From positions 31,112,788 to 31,176,787 of the forward strand of contig NC_092090.1 of assembly GCF_045679555.1 (NCBI RefSeq): 64,000 nt of DNA. Reading direction: 5' to 3'. Source of the stretch: Salvelinus alpinus. Its lineage: Eukaryota; Chordata; Actinopteri; Salmoniformes; Salmonidae. Below are positions 19,835 through 31,407 of this stretch, piece after piece. How positions within the stretch are numbered: the stretch's first letter is position 1; each line of letters begins with the position of its first letter. The notes under the pieces are model-generated. The model worked only from the letters and a program-made list of their open reading frames with translations, was not told the origin of the DNA and ran no database searches. A program made the position numbers and the translations under genes.

Positions 19835-20631
19835 TTAACCTCTTGACGCTAGGGGTCAGATTATTATTATTTTTTTTAAATAACGCCACTTTCAAATAAA
19901 GCCACTTTTCCAATGGCTTCCTCAGGCTGTGACCAGGCTTTAAACATAGTTTCAGGCTTTTATTTTGAAAAATGAGCGAGATTTTTCAAAAGTAGTCAGG
20001 TGTCCTTTGATTAGTTCCTGCGTGCGAGAGGGGTAGCTCTCCAATTTCTTTCTCTCTTTTATTGAATAGGTTACGGTCCGGTTTAAATATTATCGATTAT
20101 GTTTGTTAAAAACAACCTACGAACATTACGTTTCTACGAACATTACGTTTCTATGTTTCTACGAACATTACGGATACTTTTTGGAATTTTCGTCGAACGG
20201 AACGAGGCTTTGGTTTTCTGAACATAACGCGCAACCCAAATGGCGTTTTTTTGTTATGAAAGTAATATTTATCGAACAAAAAGAACATTTATTGTGTAAC
20301 TGGGAGTCTCGTGAGTGCAAACATCTGAAGATTATCAAAGGTAAGCGATTAATTTTATTGCTTTTCTGACTTTCGTGACTATGCTAATTTGGGGCTAGCT
20401 GTTCTAGCATTGATTGATACACTCACAAAAGCTTGGATTGCTTTCGCTGCAAAGCATATTTTCACAATCTGACACGATATGTGGATTAACAACAAGCTAA
20501 GGTGTGTTCTGGTATATTTCACTTGTGATTGCATGATTATAAATATTTTTAGTAATATTTTGCGCCCTGGAATTCAGCGGTTGTTTAGGAAAGGGATCCC
20601 GCTAACGGGATCCGTAGCGCAGAGAAGTTAA
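19835..20631. mobile_element. TTAA-flanked non-autonomous element inside the ERV
   Basis: Flanked by TTAA on both sides (19835-19838 and 20628-20631). The ends are loosely inverted: CCTCTTGACGCTAGGGG at the left, CTTCTCTGCGCTACGGATC on the minus strand at the right. No transposase frame. The target choice fits piggyBac-type elements. Its location in the env part of the ERV makes it younger than the ERV insertion or carried within its lineage. Confidence 0.65.
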
Positions 20632-21164
20632 AATCATCTAAGTTCTCGGTGCCATTCTTGTATCTATAACACTGGTACTCATCAGGAGTTAAAGTGAACC
20701 GAGGTGGGTTGGCCGAGTACTTCAATCTGGCCAACCCAATCCCTGTAAAGTTATTTGCTTTCCTAGGAAATTGTTTAATGTTTACCTTAAATCCTACATC
20801 TTGATCTTCTTTGACTCCTTATTCTGTAAGACACTCATCAGTGTATTATATCGTTTATCTTTTACTTTTTATCAATGACGATGGCGTCATATAATTAGTA
20901 CCGGCAGGTGGTAGATCTGGATGTATCAGAAAGGTTACCAAGACTATGATGCAGTTCAGAGCCCCTACTCTTCCCAAAAACCGCCAACCCTCTCCTGCCC
21001 TTAGTCGGTCTGCTAGGTACCACCCCATACTCACACTTCTAGGATCACCCACAGTGATGAACGGTCAGGATAGGAAATCTTCGTTAAGGAGGTATCCCCC
21101 GGACCCTGTTGGTACTCGGTTCTTCTCCTAACTTTGTGTGTGATCAGCAGTGCTTTGTATGTGT

Positions 21165-21335
21165 ACATACCCTTTTGCAGTGGGTAACGTGGACCCAAGT
21201 GACTCTCTCAGCTATTCTAATGGCAAAGGCGGTGGTTTAACAGAACCTGGTATGGGCCTTCCCAACGGGGCTGCTTCCAGTCTATTCTCCTCAGGGACTG
21301 GATCCACACCCAGTCTCCTGGTGGATTGAGTGAAT
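21165..21335 (-). pseudogene. Relic of retroviral integrase C-terminus
   Basis: On the minus strand this resembles the end of a gamma/epsilon-type pol: a basic, tryptophan-bearing segment, a GPYQV-like (GPY/F) motif, then a TWVHVTHCK-like terminus. It fixes the pol-env border of the ERV and its orientation. Broken; not a gene. Confidence 0.6.
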
Positions 21336-21711
21336 CACCTTCTCCTGTAATTCACCTGTTGGACACAAAATCTTGGACATACGGGTTTGGTTAACAAACA
21401 GTCTTCTCATGTGTTCTGCTAGTATATCTTCAACTTCTATGTCTACCTGTTCTGGTCCCTAACTCTGGCCTTCTATTTGTTCTACCCGATTAGCTAAACT
21501 GTCATCTATTATTTAAAGAAATAGATCCTAGTAACCCAACTCTAGGGATAATATCTTGACCTAATTTTTTTGTTACCAATTTTTTTTTAAAGTAGTTCAT
21601 TATCACATAGGCCACACCGTCTTTCCTAACCTGCAGTGTTTCCTAACCTGCTCCACCATCCTTCCTCTAACCTGCTTTATGTCTACCCTGGTGCTTATTC
21701 TGTGCAGAAAT

Positions 21712-21808
21712 ATTTCCGTATGCTCCAAAGTGTTGTCTAATTACCTCTACCATCTACCATTTCCGTATGCTCCAAAGTGTTGTCTAATTACCTCTACCAT
21801 CTACCATC
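21712..21808. repeat. Two-copy 48-bp tandem duplication
   Basis: Two adjacent copies of a unit beginning ATTTCCGTATGCTCCAAAGT and ending in CTACC repeats, nearly identical, within the ERV interior. A recent local duplication. Confidence 0.8.
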
Positions 21809-22962
21809 CCTCCGGTTGATACAAGGCTCTGCCCCTGTATCAATATTGCTGCATACCTAAACAATGACTTAGGTAGTATGGGCAACTTATCCTTGAACCA
21901 AATCTTTTCTGAATCCCTCTATTCCTGTCTTAGGATGTGTGACTCCTTCTAATGCCCTTGCTACATCCCTCTGTGTCCATTCCCTATAGACTTCCATCGT
22001 GTCTGGTTATGCTCCATCCCCAGCTCTGGGGTTGGGTAAGGTTATGAGTGGGAATTGGGGTATCTTTTCATCGTCTTCTAATTATTCTGTGTCACTTCTG
22101 TCTTCTCTCAATCCTGGCTTATTATGAGATTCTAACCTTCGTAACGCTCCAAGTCTCCTGCTCCTCACTCCCAGTCTCTCCCTCTCATTCCCCTCAAATT
22201 CCTTCTGCTCTCTCTCTATCTTGCTCATTTCCTGGCCACCCCCCCTCCCTCCCCACATACTCCCAAACCATCATGGTCACCTTAGGCCTCCGCATAGGGC
22301 GGGTAGTATGGGCCCTTCTCCGTCTGCCTTTTCTACTATCTGTCTGTCGCTTTTTCTTATAACCTCTCAATCCTATCAAATATAGGTTGTTTCCAAATAT
22401 TGACTTAATGTCTCATCTGTCTGTCTGTCTGAACTCATGGATTTTAGAAAAATCACATGTCTATGGTAGTAATCTCTAAGGTTATTACATAGTTTGATTA
22501 ACGTTATCTCGATGCTCTCAATGATCCTGAATCACCACAGATGTCATATATCCCTGTCCTGTTGGCTTAGAATATGTTCTAAATACTTAACATAAGTCTA
22601 CCATTAGTCCAAGGCTATGCCATTTCTTTCTTCTCATTGGTTCAAATTACAAATACGTCAAAGAACTATAAACTCGTTCATAATTATCAATTACACAAAT
22701 TACCGTGAAATCAGTATTACAAATGACTTTAAATTCATTATCCAAATGGCCCTCACATGAGGCTGATCAGACCACAAAGGAACGCCATGATAGACGTCAA
22801 AAGTCATACCACCCTTTCACAGTAGTGTTTCTTACTATAATAGACAAATTAAAGAAAAACCATCAACCATTTTCTACATGTTCTATCCCAAGTTCCCAGA
22901 ACATTCCCTTCTCCACAGAATTCACGTGTTTTATTAAAACTCAGAAAATCTAACTTAGTTAA

Positions 22963-25900
22963 CCTTTTATGGCTGCAGGCCAGTGTCGGGCTCAATATGA
23001 CAGCAGCCCGTCCAAGTGCAGGGCGCGAAATTCAAAAGATATTTTTTAGAAATATTTAACTTTCACACATTAACAAGTCCAATACAGCAAATGAAAGATA
23101 AACATCTTGTGAATCCAGCCAACATGTCCGATTTTTTACATGTTTTACAGCGAAAACACCACGTATATTTATGTTAGCTCACCACCAAATAGAAAAAAGC
23201 ACAGACATTTTTCACAGCACAGGTAGCATGCACAAAACCAACCAAACTAACCAAGAACCAACCAAACGAACCAAGAAACAACTTCATCAGATGACAGTCT
23301 TATAACATGTTATACAATAAATCTATGTTTTGTTCGAAAAATGAGCATATTTGAGGTATAAATCATAGTTTTACATTGCAGCTACAATCGGAAATAGCAC
23401 CGAAGCAGCTAGAACAATTACAGAGACCAAATTGAAATACCTAAATACTCATCATAAAACATTTATGAAAAATACATGGTGTACAGCAAATGAAAGACAA
23501 ACATCTTGTGAATCCAGCCAATATTTCCGATTCTTTAACTTCTTTGGGCTGCAAGCCCGATGTCGGTACACTTATGACAACAGCCAGCTCAAGTGCAGGG
23601 CGCGAAATTCAAAATATATTTTTTTGAAATATTTAACTTTCACACATTAACAAGTCCAATACAGCAAATGAAAGATAAACATCTTGTGAATCCAGCCAAC
23701 ATGTCCGATTTTTAAAATGTTTTACAGCGAAAACACCACGTATATTTATGTTAGCTCACCACTAAATACAAAAAAGGACAGACATTTTTCACAGCACAGG
23801 TAGCATGCACAAAACCAACCTAACTAACCAAGAACCAACCAAACTAACCAAGAAACAACTTCATCAGATGAAAGTCTTATAACATGTTATTCAATAAATC
23901 TATGTTTTGTTCGAAAAATATGCATATTTGAGGTATAAATCAGTTTAACATTGCAGCTACCATCACAGCTACCGTCAGAAATAGCACCGAAGCAGCCAGA
24001 GTAATTACAGACACCAACGTGAAATACCTAAATACTCATCATAAAACATTTCTGAAAAATACATAGTGTACAGCAAATGAAAGACAGGCATCTTGTGATT
24101 CCAGCCAATATTTCAGATTTTTTAAGTGTTTTACAGCGAAAACACAATATAGCATTATATTAGCTTACCACAATAGCCAGAAACACAAGCCATTCACCAG
24201 CAGCAAAAGTTAGCGATCGTAACAAACCAGCAAAAGATATATAATTTTTGACTAACCTTGATAAGCTTCATCAGATGACAGTCCTATAACATCAGGTTAT
24301 ACATACACTTATGTTTTGTTCGAAAATGTGCATATTTAGAGCTGAAATCAGTGGTTATACATTGTGCTAACGTAGCATCTTTTTCCCAGAATGTGCGGAT
24401 ATTTTTATGACACTCAACTATTCTGACCAAATAACTATTCATAAACGTTACTAAAAAATACATGTTGTATAGGAAATGATAGATACACTAGTTCTTAATG
24501 CAATCGCCGTGTTAGAATTCTAAAAATAACTTCATTACGACATCCAGCTTAGTTATAGCGAGAGAGTGCCCAAAATCTGGGCGCAAACTACTAGTTCACA
24601 TGTTCGACAGATATATGAAATAGCATCATAAAATGGGTCCTACTTTTGATGATCTTCCATCAGAATGTTGTACAAGGGGTCCTTTGTCGGGAACAATCGT
24701 TGTTTGGTTTTAGAATGTCCTCTTCTCCAGTCAATTAGCACGGAAAGCTAGCAAAGTGGTGCGAAGCTCTCCTTCCTGAACAAACGCAGACAAAGCAACA
24801 CGCCTAACGTCCCGAAAAAATTTCAATAATCTAATAAAACTATATTGAAAAAACATACTTTACGATGATATTGTCACATTTATCAAATAAAATCAAAGCC
24901 GGAGATATTAGTCGTCTATAACGACAGCTTTACAGAAGGCAATACCAGGTCCCTTCTCGCGCGTTCCAGAAAACAGGAAATTGGGGTCACGTCATGCCAA
25001 GAGCTTTTATTCGACCTCAGATCATGTTATACACTCCATTTCTTCTCTCACTGCCTGTTGACATCTAGTGGAAGGCGTATGAAGTGCATGTATACTAATA
25101 AATATCAAGCACATTTATAGGCAGGCCCTAGAATAGAGCATCGATTTCAGATTTTCCACTTCCTGTCAGGAAGTTTGCTGCAAAATGAGTTCTGTTTTAC
25201 TCACAGATATAATTCAAACGGTTTTAGAAACTAGAGAGTGTTTTCTATCCAATAGTAATAATAATATGCATATTGTACGAGCAAGAATTGAGTACGAGGC
25301 CGTTTGAAATGGGCACCTTTTATCCAGGCTACTCAATACTGCCCCTGCAGCCCAAAGAGGTTAAGTGTTTTACAGCGAAAACACAATATAGCATTATATT
25401 AGCTTACCACAATAGCCAAAAACTCAACCCATTTATCAGCAGCAAAAGTTAGCGATCGCAAGAAAACAGCAAAAGATATATAATTTTTCACTAACCTGGA
25501 CAAACTTCATCAGATGACAGTCCTATAACATCAGGTTATACAATACACTTATGTTTTGTTCGAAAATGTGCATATTTAGAGCTGAAATCCGTGGTTATAC
25601 ATTGTGAAAACTTAGCATCTTTTTCCCAGAATGTCCGGATATATTTCTGACACTCACCTATTCTGACCAAATAACTAATCATAAACGTTACTAAAAAATA
25701 CTTGTTGTACAGCAAATGATAGATACACTAGTTCTTAATGCAATCGCCGTATTAGAATTCTAAAAATAACTTCATTACGACATACAGCTTACGTTATAGC
25801 GACACAGCGCCAAAACGCAAGGCGGAAAACACAACAACACATTTTCGACAGAAATAGGAAATAACATCATAAATGGGTCCTACTTTGGTTGAGCTTCCAT

Positions 25901-26530
25901 CAGAATCTTGTACAAGTGGTCCTTTGTCCAGAACAATCGTTGTTTGGATTTAGAATGTCCTTTTTCCCTCTCGAATTTGCAAGCAAAACTTGCCAAGTGG
26001 CGCGAAGCTCTCCATCGTCAATAAACTCAGAGAACGAAACACGCCAAAACTCCCGAAAAAAATTCAATAATCTGATTAAACTATATTGAAAAAACATACT
26101 TTATGATGATATTGTCACATTTATCAAATAAAATCAAAGCCGGAGATATTTGCCGTCTATAACAAAAGCTTTTCAGAAGCCAATGCGGAAGTCCTTTCCG
26201 CATCTTCCTGAGCAAAGGAAATTGGGGTCCTGTCATTCCAAGCTCTCTCTTTTGACCATAGAAAGAGCTAGAGACCCCATTTCACCTCTCACAGCCTATT
26301 GACATCTAGTGGAAGGCGTATGAAGTGCATGTATACTAATAGATTTCAAGCAAAATGAGTTCTGTTTTACTCACAGATATAATTCAAACGGTTTTAGAAA
26401 CTTGAGAGTGTTTTCTATCCAATAGTAATAATAATATGCATATTGTACGAGCAAGAATTGAGTACGAGGCCGTTTGAAATGGGCACCTTTTATCCAAGCT
26501 ACTCAATACTGCCCCTGCAGCCATAAGAAG
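22963..26530. mobile_element. TTAA-flanked non-autonomous element (outer copy)
   Basis: Bounded by TTAA at 22959-22962 and 26531-26534, with related ends (CCTTTTATGGCTGCAGG; minus strand CTTCTTATGGCTGCAGGGG). It contains AT-rich repeated blocks with GTGTTTTACAGCGAAAAC and AACATCTTGTGAATCCAGCC units. It is interrupted at an internal TTAA by another copy (23539-25360). No coding capacity. piggyBac-like by target site; inference. Confidence 0.75.
23539..25360. mobile_element. TTAA-flanked element (inner copy, nested in its relative)
   Basis: 1.82 kb, flanked by TTAA at 23535-23538 and 25361-25364. Ends CTTCTTTGGGCTGCAAG and, on the minus strand, CCTCTTTGGGCTGCAGG. The outer copy resumes right after it at GTGTTTTACAGCG, and the inner copy still carries its own uninterrupted version of the target (GATTTTTTAAGTGTTTTACA at about 24117). 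That shows a clean TTAA duplication. Confidence 0.85.
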
Positions 26531-27512
26531 TTAAACATTCCATGTGTGTGTGTACCCCTTTAAGATATCGTGACTTCTAGGAAACATTCCAAAGAGACAA
26601 TGAAACCTTCCTACTCCCAGGAAAAAATACAACCACTTGGTTCAGCATTTCATTATACTACACCGATTCAGAAACCCAAACGTTGACCACAAACAAAACC
26701 TATTAATAATGATTATTCCATTGTACTCCCTCCAATCATTAGTTTTACATTTCCTCAATGGTTATATGTACTTAATTGAACATGCGCTACCCTTGGATAC
26801 AATGCTGTACTTTAAATCTATGAAATTCCCCTACTTTAACATACTACTTGCCTCGTTTGGCCCAAGCTTGCTTTGCAAAATGTAAAACCCATTTAGTCTG
26901 TCTGCAAACATTCTCTCAAAGTGCTTGATAGGAATACCCAGCCATTCGACACACATAACTGTGATTAATGTGCACTGTCCCTGTAAAATAAAATTAACTC
27001 AACCTGCAATCCACTTTACTGACCTGACATTGTTCCACGTAATGGAAACAGATTATAATGTTAGTTTTCATTACTTTCTGTTCCAATTCACTGGTGTTAC
27101 CTAAACAATCAAACCAAGAATCAATAACCAGAAACTATCACAAAACTTTTGTCCGACATCAGTCAATCCATAAGAATAAAAACACATTGCGATGGGCACA
27201 ACACTATCGCAATTATCTCTCTGCTATTATTTAGAATTCATTAGATTTAGGTAGCTGTCTCTTCTATGATTCAGTCATTTAAATACGACTCCATTCTCAA
27301 TAGGTTATTCCAGGAGACCATTTAGGCAAGACAATGTATTACATCGAAATCGCCTCGCTATTATTTAGAATGAATTAGTCTTTCAATTAAACCTAAACAA
27401 GCTATTAAAACGTTCAGTTTATATCTTAAACAAACACCAACAACCGTATCTTTCCAGGCAAAACACATCAATTGTTCAACTACTATCAGAAACCCAGATT
27501 TTAGTCAATTGG

Positions 27513-27583
27513 TGCTTAGGCTGGGATACGAACCCGAGTCTCACACATGGTAGGCAATAATTCTACCCCTGGACCACCAAAGC
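27513..27583 (-). tRNA. tRNA-Gly-like pseudogene with CCA, inside the ERV
   Basis: The minus strand reads like a tRNA. The acceptor arm is GCTTTGG against CCTAAGC with one mismatch. The A-box region is TGGTCCAGGGGTAGAA and the B box GGTTCGTATCC. The anticodon loop CTACCAT would give ACC (Gly). It resembles glycine tRNA most. The anticodon stem pairs poorly, so it is probably not functional. The next bases are A then CCA (27509-27513 on the plus strand, reversed), although nuclear tRNA genes do not encode CCA. Confidence 0.55.
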
Positions 27584-28271
27584 TATTGAAATTGTGAAGA
27601 CTCGTCGCCAATAACCCTATTTATTATTGTCTCTAATCGAAAACTCAGGCACGTACTACGAGACAATTCCCAGAAAATAGCCCTAATTTAAAGGTCCAAG
27701 CGTTTCCCCAGCGAGGATTCTCCTTACTCTCTCTCTCTCATTGTCTCTGCCTCTCTCTTTCTCTCTTCCCTTTGTTCTTAATTCCGGGACCTCCTTTGAG
27801 GATTTACCACCCATGTTTATTCAATTACTGTTATGCTTATTCTCACAATCTATGTGTGTACTTACTCAATTACTACATTTATTTTCTAATATGTATTCTC
27901 ACTTTCTATGGGTGTAACCTCCTTCCTCCTGTTTGGAATAATCAGACCTATTTTGCGCGCCTCCGGTAGATCTTGACTATCCTCTCCAAAAATGTATTTC
28001 GACAGGGGATTTATATTCATACAAATGATGTCCCTGACCTACTTTCTTATAATTTTTATTATTATATTTCGCCTTCTACATTACGTTTTCCGCCTAATAT
28101 ATTATTGACCAGTTATCATTTAGGTCTCAATATTAGCTCCAATTCTCACAATCTATGTGTGTGTTTCTATAATCTGTTATTATACTTACATCTCACTTAC
28201 TCCCGTTAGTCCTAGACTAACGTAACTTACTTTATTTTATTTCGCCTTCTATATTACGTTTTCCGGCTACT

Positions 28272-28400
28272 GTACTTCAACCAGTTTTACTTTTAGGTGT
28301 TACTGTTAGATATTGTACTTCAACCAGTTTTACTTTTAGGTCTTACTGTTAGATACCGTACTTCAACCAGTTTTACTTTTAGGTCTTACTGTTAGATACT
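28272..28400. repeat. Three tandem 43-bp units
   Basis: Units start at 28272, 28315 and 28358, each beginning GTACTTCAACCAGTTTTACT, with only two or three differences between them. A fourth begins at 28401 and breaks off. They lie in the ERV leader region, between primer site and gag position. Confidence 0.9.
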
Positions 28401-28796
28401 GTACTTCGAAATGTCTTAATTAGATCTGTGACCCAGTGCCGCCAACACTAACATAGATACTTTTGTCTTAAACTTTCTCTACATTAGATTATATGGACGG
28501 TATACCCGATACAAATCTTACTTACTGTTAGTTTTACAGTTAAAATCCTCCCTCACATTTATAGTAAGTTTAGAATTTAACCCCAAACTACTGAATAAAG
28601 ATCACTGACCTTATCTTGCAGCTGAGAATTCAATGTTGGTTGGATTTTGTCACCGTTTTCTGTCGTGTACCAGTTTGCCACCGGCCTGAAATGGAACCTC
28701 AATTTCCACAGGTCAGGTCTTTAATTTACGGATCTCTGATCCGTCCGTGCACGGTTTACGGCGCTCCCATGGGACAACAGAAAACAGGTATTGAAA

Positions 28797-28813
28797 TCCG
28801 GCTCGAAGGACCA
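28797..28813 (-). other. ERV primer binding site, tRNA-Tyr type
   Basis: TGGTCCTTCGAGCCGGA on the minus strand, 3 bp inside the 5' LTR, matches 17 bases complementary to the 3' end of eukaryotic tRNA-Tyr (…CCGGCTCGAAGGA plus CCA). Confidence 0.75.
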
Positions 28814-28816
28814 AGC

Positions 28817-29411
28817 TGTCACGAGAATTTTCAATCCCAATGATAATAACAATCAATCAATAGCTTTGACCAATCCTTGAGGTTTGTAAGACCATGGGTT
28901 TAATAATAGTTAGTCAAAGACTCAGCTTATGCAAAAGGTTAGTACAGTTTATTGACGAGAACGTTCTCAAGTCCACAATACAAAGACATCCATTTTATAG
29001 CGGCGCACATACTTCCACACAAATAGTAGATATCATACACACATACATACACACGAACAGTAGGTATCCGACACACATTGTATCACTACCCAGCCAACAA
29101 ATATTATGGAGACTGTGAGAAGCACTCCCTGTCCTCCCCCAAGATTAGGGAAACTGTGAGAAGTACTCCCTGCCCTCTCCCAAATCTCTCAGTGGCCCCT
29201 AGCCAAAGTCGGCACCGAATTTTGCTCAGACAGTCTGTGTTTAAGACACTATAAAGACATATTGTACAGATATATTGTTTTATCCTAATTCTGACTAAAA
29301 CTACACACATCATTAATAAGAATTTTATGATTCTAATCAATTTCATACAATTATATGGTTTCAGGGTGGAATATTCTAATCATTCATTGAAACATATAAA
29401 TTCCATTAACA
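28817..29411 (-). repeat. ERV 5' LTR
   Basis: Starts TGTTAATGG on the minus strand and ends CGTGACA. It has the same TATA and poly(A) arrangement as the 3' LTR and differs from it by roughly 4-5% by eye, ignoring gaps. Confidence 0.85.
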
Positions 29412-29416
29412 AATAT

Positions 29417-30018
29417 ACAAGGAATTTCTCAAAGCTGCTAATGAGAACCTTGATGACCTTGTACCTAGTCGGTGGGGATTACGGTGGGGTGTCCCCATCC
29501 AGGTAGTGGCAGTGCTAGCAACACTAGCTACAGTAACCCATGGGGAGGGGGTCATACTTGGACAATCAGAGCAATCAGGACCAATTATTGTGGCCAGGGT
29601 GGCACAAAATAATGAAAAGGTCTGGCTGCACAGAGATGTTTGGGAAAATGTTCACAACGGGGGACCAGTGTGTGTGTGTTTCAGAGTAGGGGGGTGTATC
29701 TGAGCGCCATCAGCTAGGACTTGATATTGGTTAATCATATCTCCCCATTCTTGCTCAATTTTGCATGCCTTCCCAAACAGCTACAATTGTATATGTGTGT
29801 GTGTGTGTGTGTGTGTCCCATATCTGTTGCAATGATGTTAGGGCCAATACAAGATTAATCATAATAATTGTTTGTCAAAATAATAAATACTTGCCAAAAA
29901 TGACATTTTTGTAATGCCAATCCTAGTTATAGGTAACAACCCTTCGTATGAACTGACAACATTATTACTCATATTATTTGTTAATTGTGGAAATAAATTA
30001 AGATATGCAAGATTTTTT
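29417..30018 (+). other. Right flank of ERV; possible older coding relic
   Basis: 29417-29702 reads as a codon-like stretch with an Arg/Trp-rich part before a hydrophobic segment, in the manner of an envelope leader. I could not identify it. The rest holds a short (GT)n near 29797-29815 and nothing else. Confidence 0.25.
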
Positions 30019-30023
30019 AATAT

Positions 30024-30431
30024 TGTCACGCCCTGACCTTAGTATTCTTTGTTTTCTTTATTATTTTGGTTAGGTCAGGGTGTGACATGGGTGATATATG
30101 TTTTTTGTCCTGTCTAGGGTTTTTGTATGTTTATGTGGTTGGTTCCAGTCTAGGGGTTTTTGTATGTCTATGGTTGCCTAGATTGGTTCTCAATTAGAGG
30201 CAGCTGTTTATCGTTGTCTCTGATTGGGAACCATATTTAGGCAGCCATATTCCTTGAGTATTTCGTGGGTGATTATCTATGTCTATGTTTAGTTGCTTGT
30301 GTCAGCACTATGATTATATAGCGTCACGTTCGTTTTGTTGTTTTTGTATAGTTCATTCCGTGTTCTTTATTAAAAGAAGATGCATTCAAATCACGCTACG
30401 CTTTGGTCTCATCGCTATAACGAACGTGACA
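30024..30431 (+). mobile_element. Solo LTR, same family as 4387-4824
   Basis: 408 bp, starting TGTCACGCCCTGACC and ending CGTGACA, with 5-bp duplications AATAT (30019-30023 and 30432-30436). An ATTAAA-type poly(A) signal lies near 30368. The inverse copy at 4387-4824 aligns along its length. Probably Gypsy-like. Fossil. Confidence 0.75.
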
Positions 30432-30682
30432 AATATACAGTATATTTACCCCAAAAATATGGGGAATTGGAAATGATGCAGTCAATTACATTGATAGAAG
30501 CCACAATCTATCTGCAATATCAAAGCTGATCTACACCCTAAAAACATGTCTGCGTCATAAAAAAGAATAGATTAAAAGAGTAGAATCAGTGTTATAGATT
30601 AATGTCATACTTTTTCTTGATACAATTTTTTATTCTGAACACACACTCAGGCAGGTATTTGAAAGAGGCCTCTGAGCACTAC

Positions 30683-30764
30683 TCATCCTTGGACAGGTGC
30701 TGTCTAAAGAAGTCATTGGCAGCTAGTTTGATGGCCTTCTCTGGAGTGAGGTTCACAGCAGCAC
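30683..30764 (-). pseudogene. Isolated exon fragment like mitochondrial glutamate carrier (slc25a22/slc25a18)
   Basis: On the minus strand, after an AG acceptor at 30765-30766, the sequence reads [20 protein letters not shown] then RQHLSKD. This matches the first matrix loop of SLC25A22/SLC25A18, normally [20 protein letters not shown], but three residues (TLV or LVT) are missing. The 3' border is an imperfect donor, with a stop codon reached just after it. No other carrier exon is visible nearby. It looks like a copied genomic piece carrying one exon rather than a processed copy, because intron-type borders remain. Confidence 0.75.
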
Positions 30765-31407
30765 CTAATGGTCAAAGAAGAGAGGCGCCAAATCACACCG
30801 AAACCTGTGCGCACACACGCACTTCATTGGTGTGTCAATCAGTATGGATCTCACAAATAATCTTACGGAAGAGTTATCATTATAGAGGAAATCATCTGTA
30901 TCAACAGAGTATTTATGGGAATCCAACCTCATCCCAGGCTCAAGGGAGAGGGCCAGCTGGTGGACGAGATTACTGAGTGCCATACCTTAGAATATCTAGA
31001 ACTTTCTGTACTGTATCTGTCAAATGCACCATCTGGTGGTCGAACTAGATAGGCATGATGATACAGTGTAGGCCGCCTGACAAATTCATTGGGAGTCAAT
31101 TTGTATTCCATAGATCATGGCGTTAACTGCATCATGAATCATAATGACCTGGGTCCCCAATATTTATTTCACCATTCATCACCTTCCAGTGAATACAACA
31201 AGACAAGCCTTGAACATTTTGTTGATGCCTTGATGCCCTGAAGGCACCGTTTCTGTTCCATTTAGGCTGCATTTAAATATGCTCTCCTATTCTGAAAGCA
31301 CAATATGGATTTATAATCATATTCGCTATGATTTCTTTATCAACATTAATGTTTTATTGCCTTGGTGGAATTATCTACCCCCACCATATAATAGAATAAA
31401 AGAGTAC

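Larger units (their letters stand above)
18026..29411 (-). mobile_element. Endogenous retrovirus (class I, gamma/epsilon-like), decayed
   Basis: About 11.4 kb bounded by two LTRs and flanked by 5-bp target duplications AATAT (18021-18025 and 29412-29416). The orientation is minus: 5' LTR 28817-29411, primer site 28797-28813, integrase-end relic about 21165-21335, env TM relic about 18980-19150, 3' LTR 18026-18659. The order and the GPY-type integrase end with a TWVHVTHCK-like tail fit class I retroviruses. The LTRs differ by roughly 4-5% by eye, suggesting insertion some millions of years ago. The interior is shortened and broken in many places and has been invaded by TTAA elements. It lies between spi1 and slc39a13. 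Fossil only. Confidence 0.85.

Noticed and set aside
27772-28209. 65- and 78-codon plus-strand frames in the ERV
   Set aside because: Opposite to the ERV sense strand and AT-rich, with no recognisable domain.
28272-28408. CRISPR-like array
   Set aside because: Units are contiguous with no spacers, and the window is vertebrate nuclear DNA.
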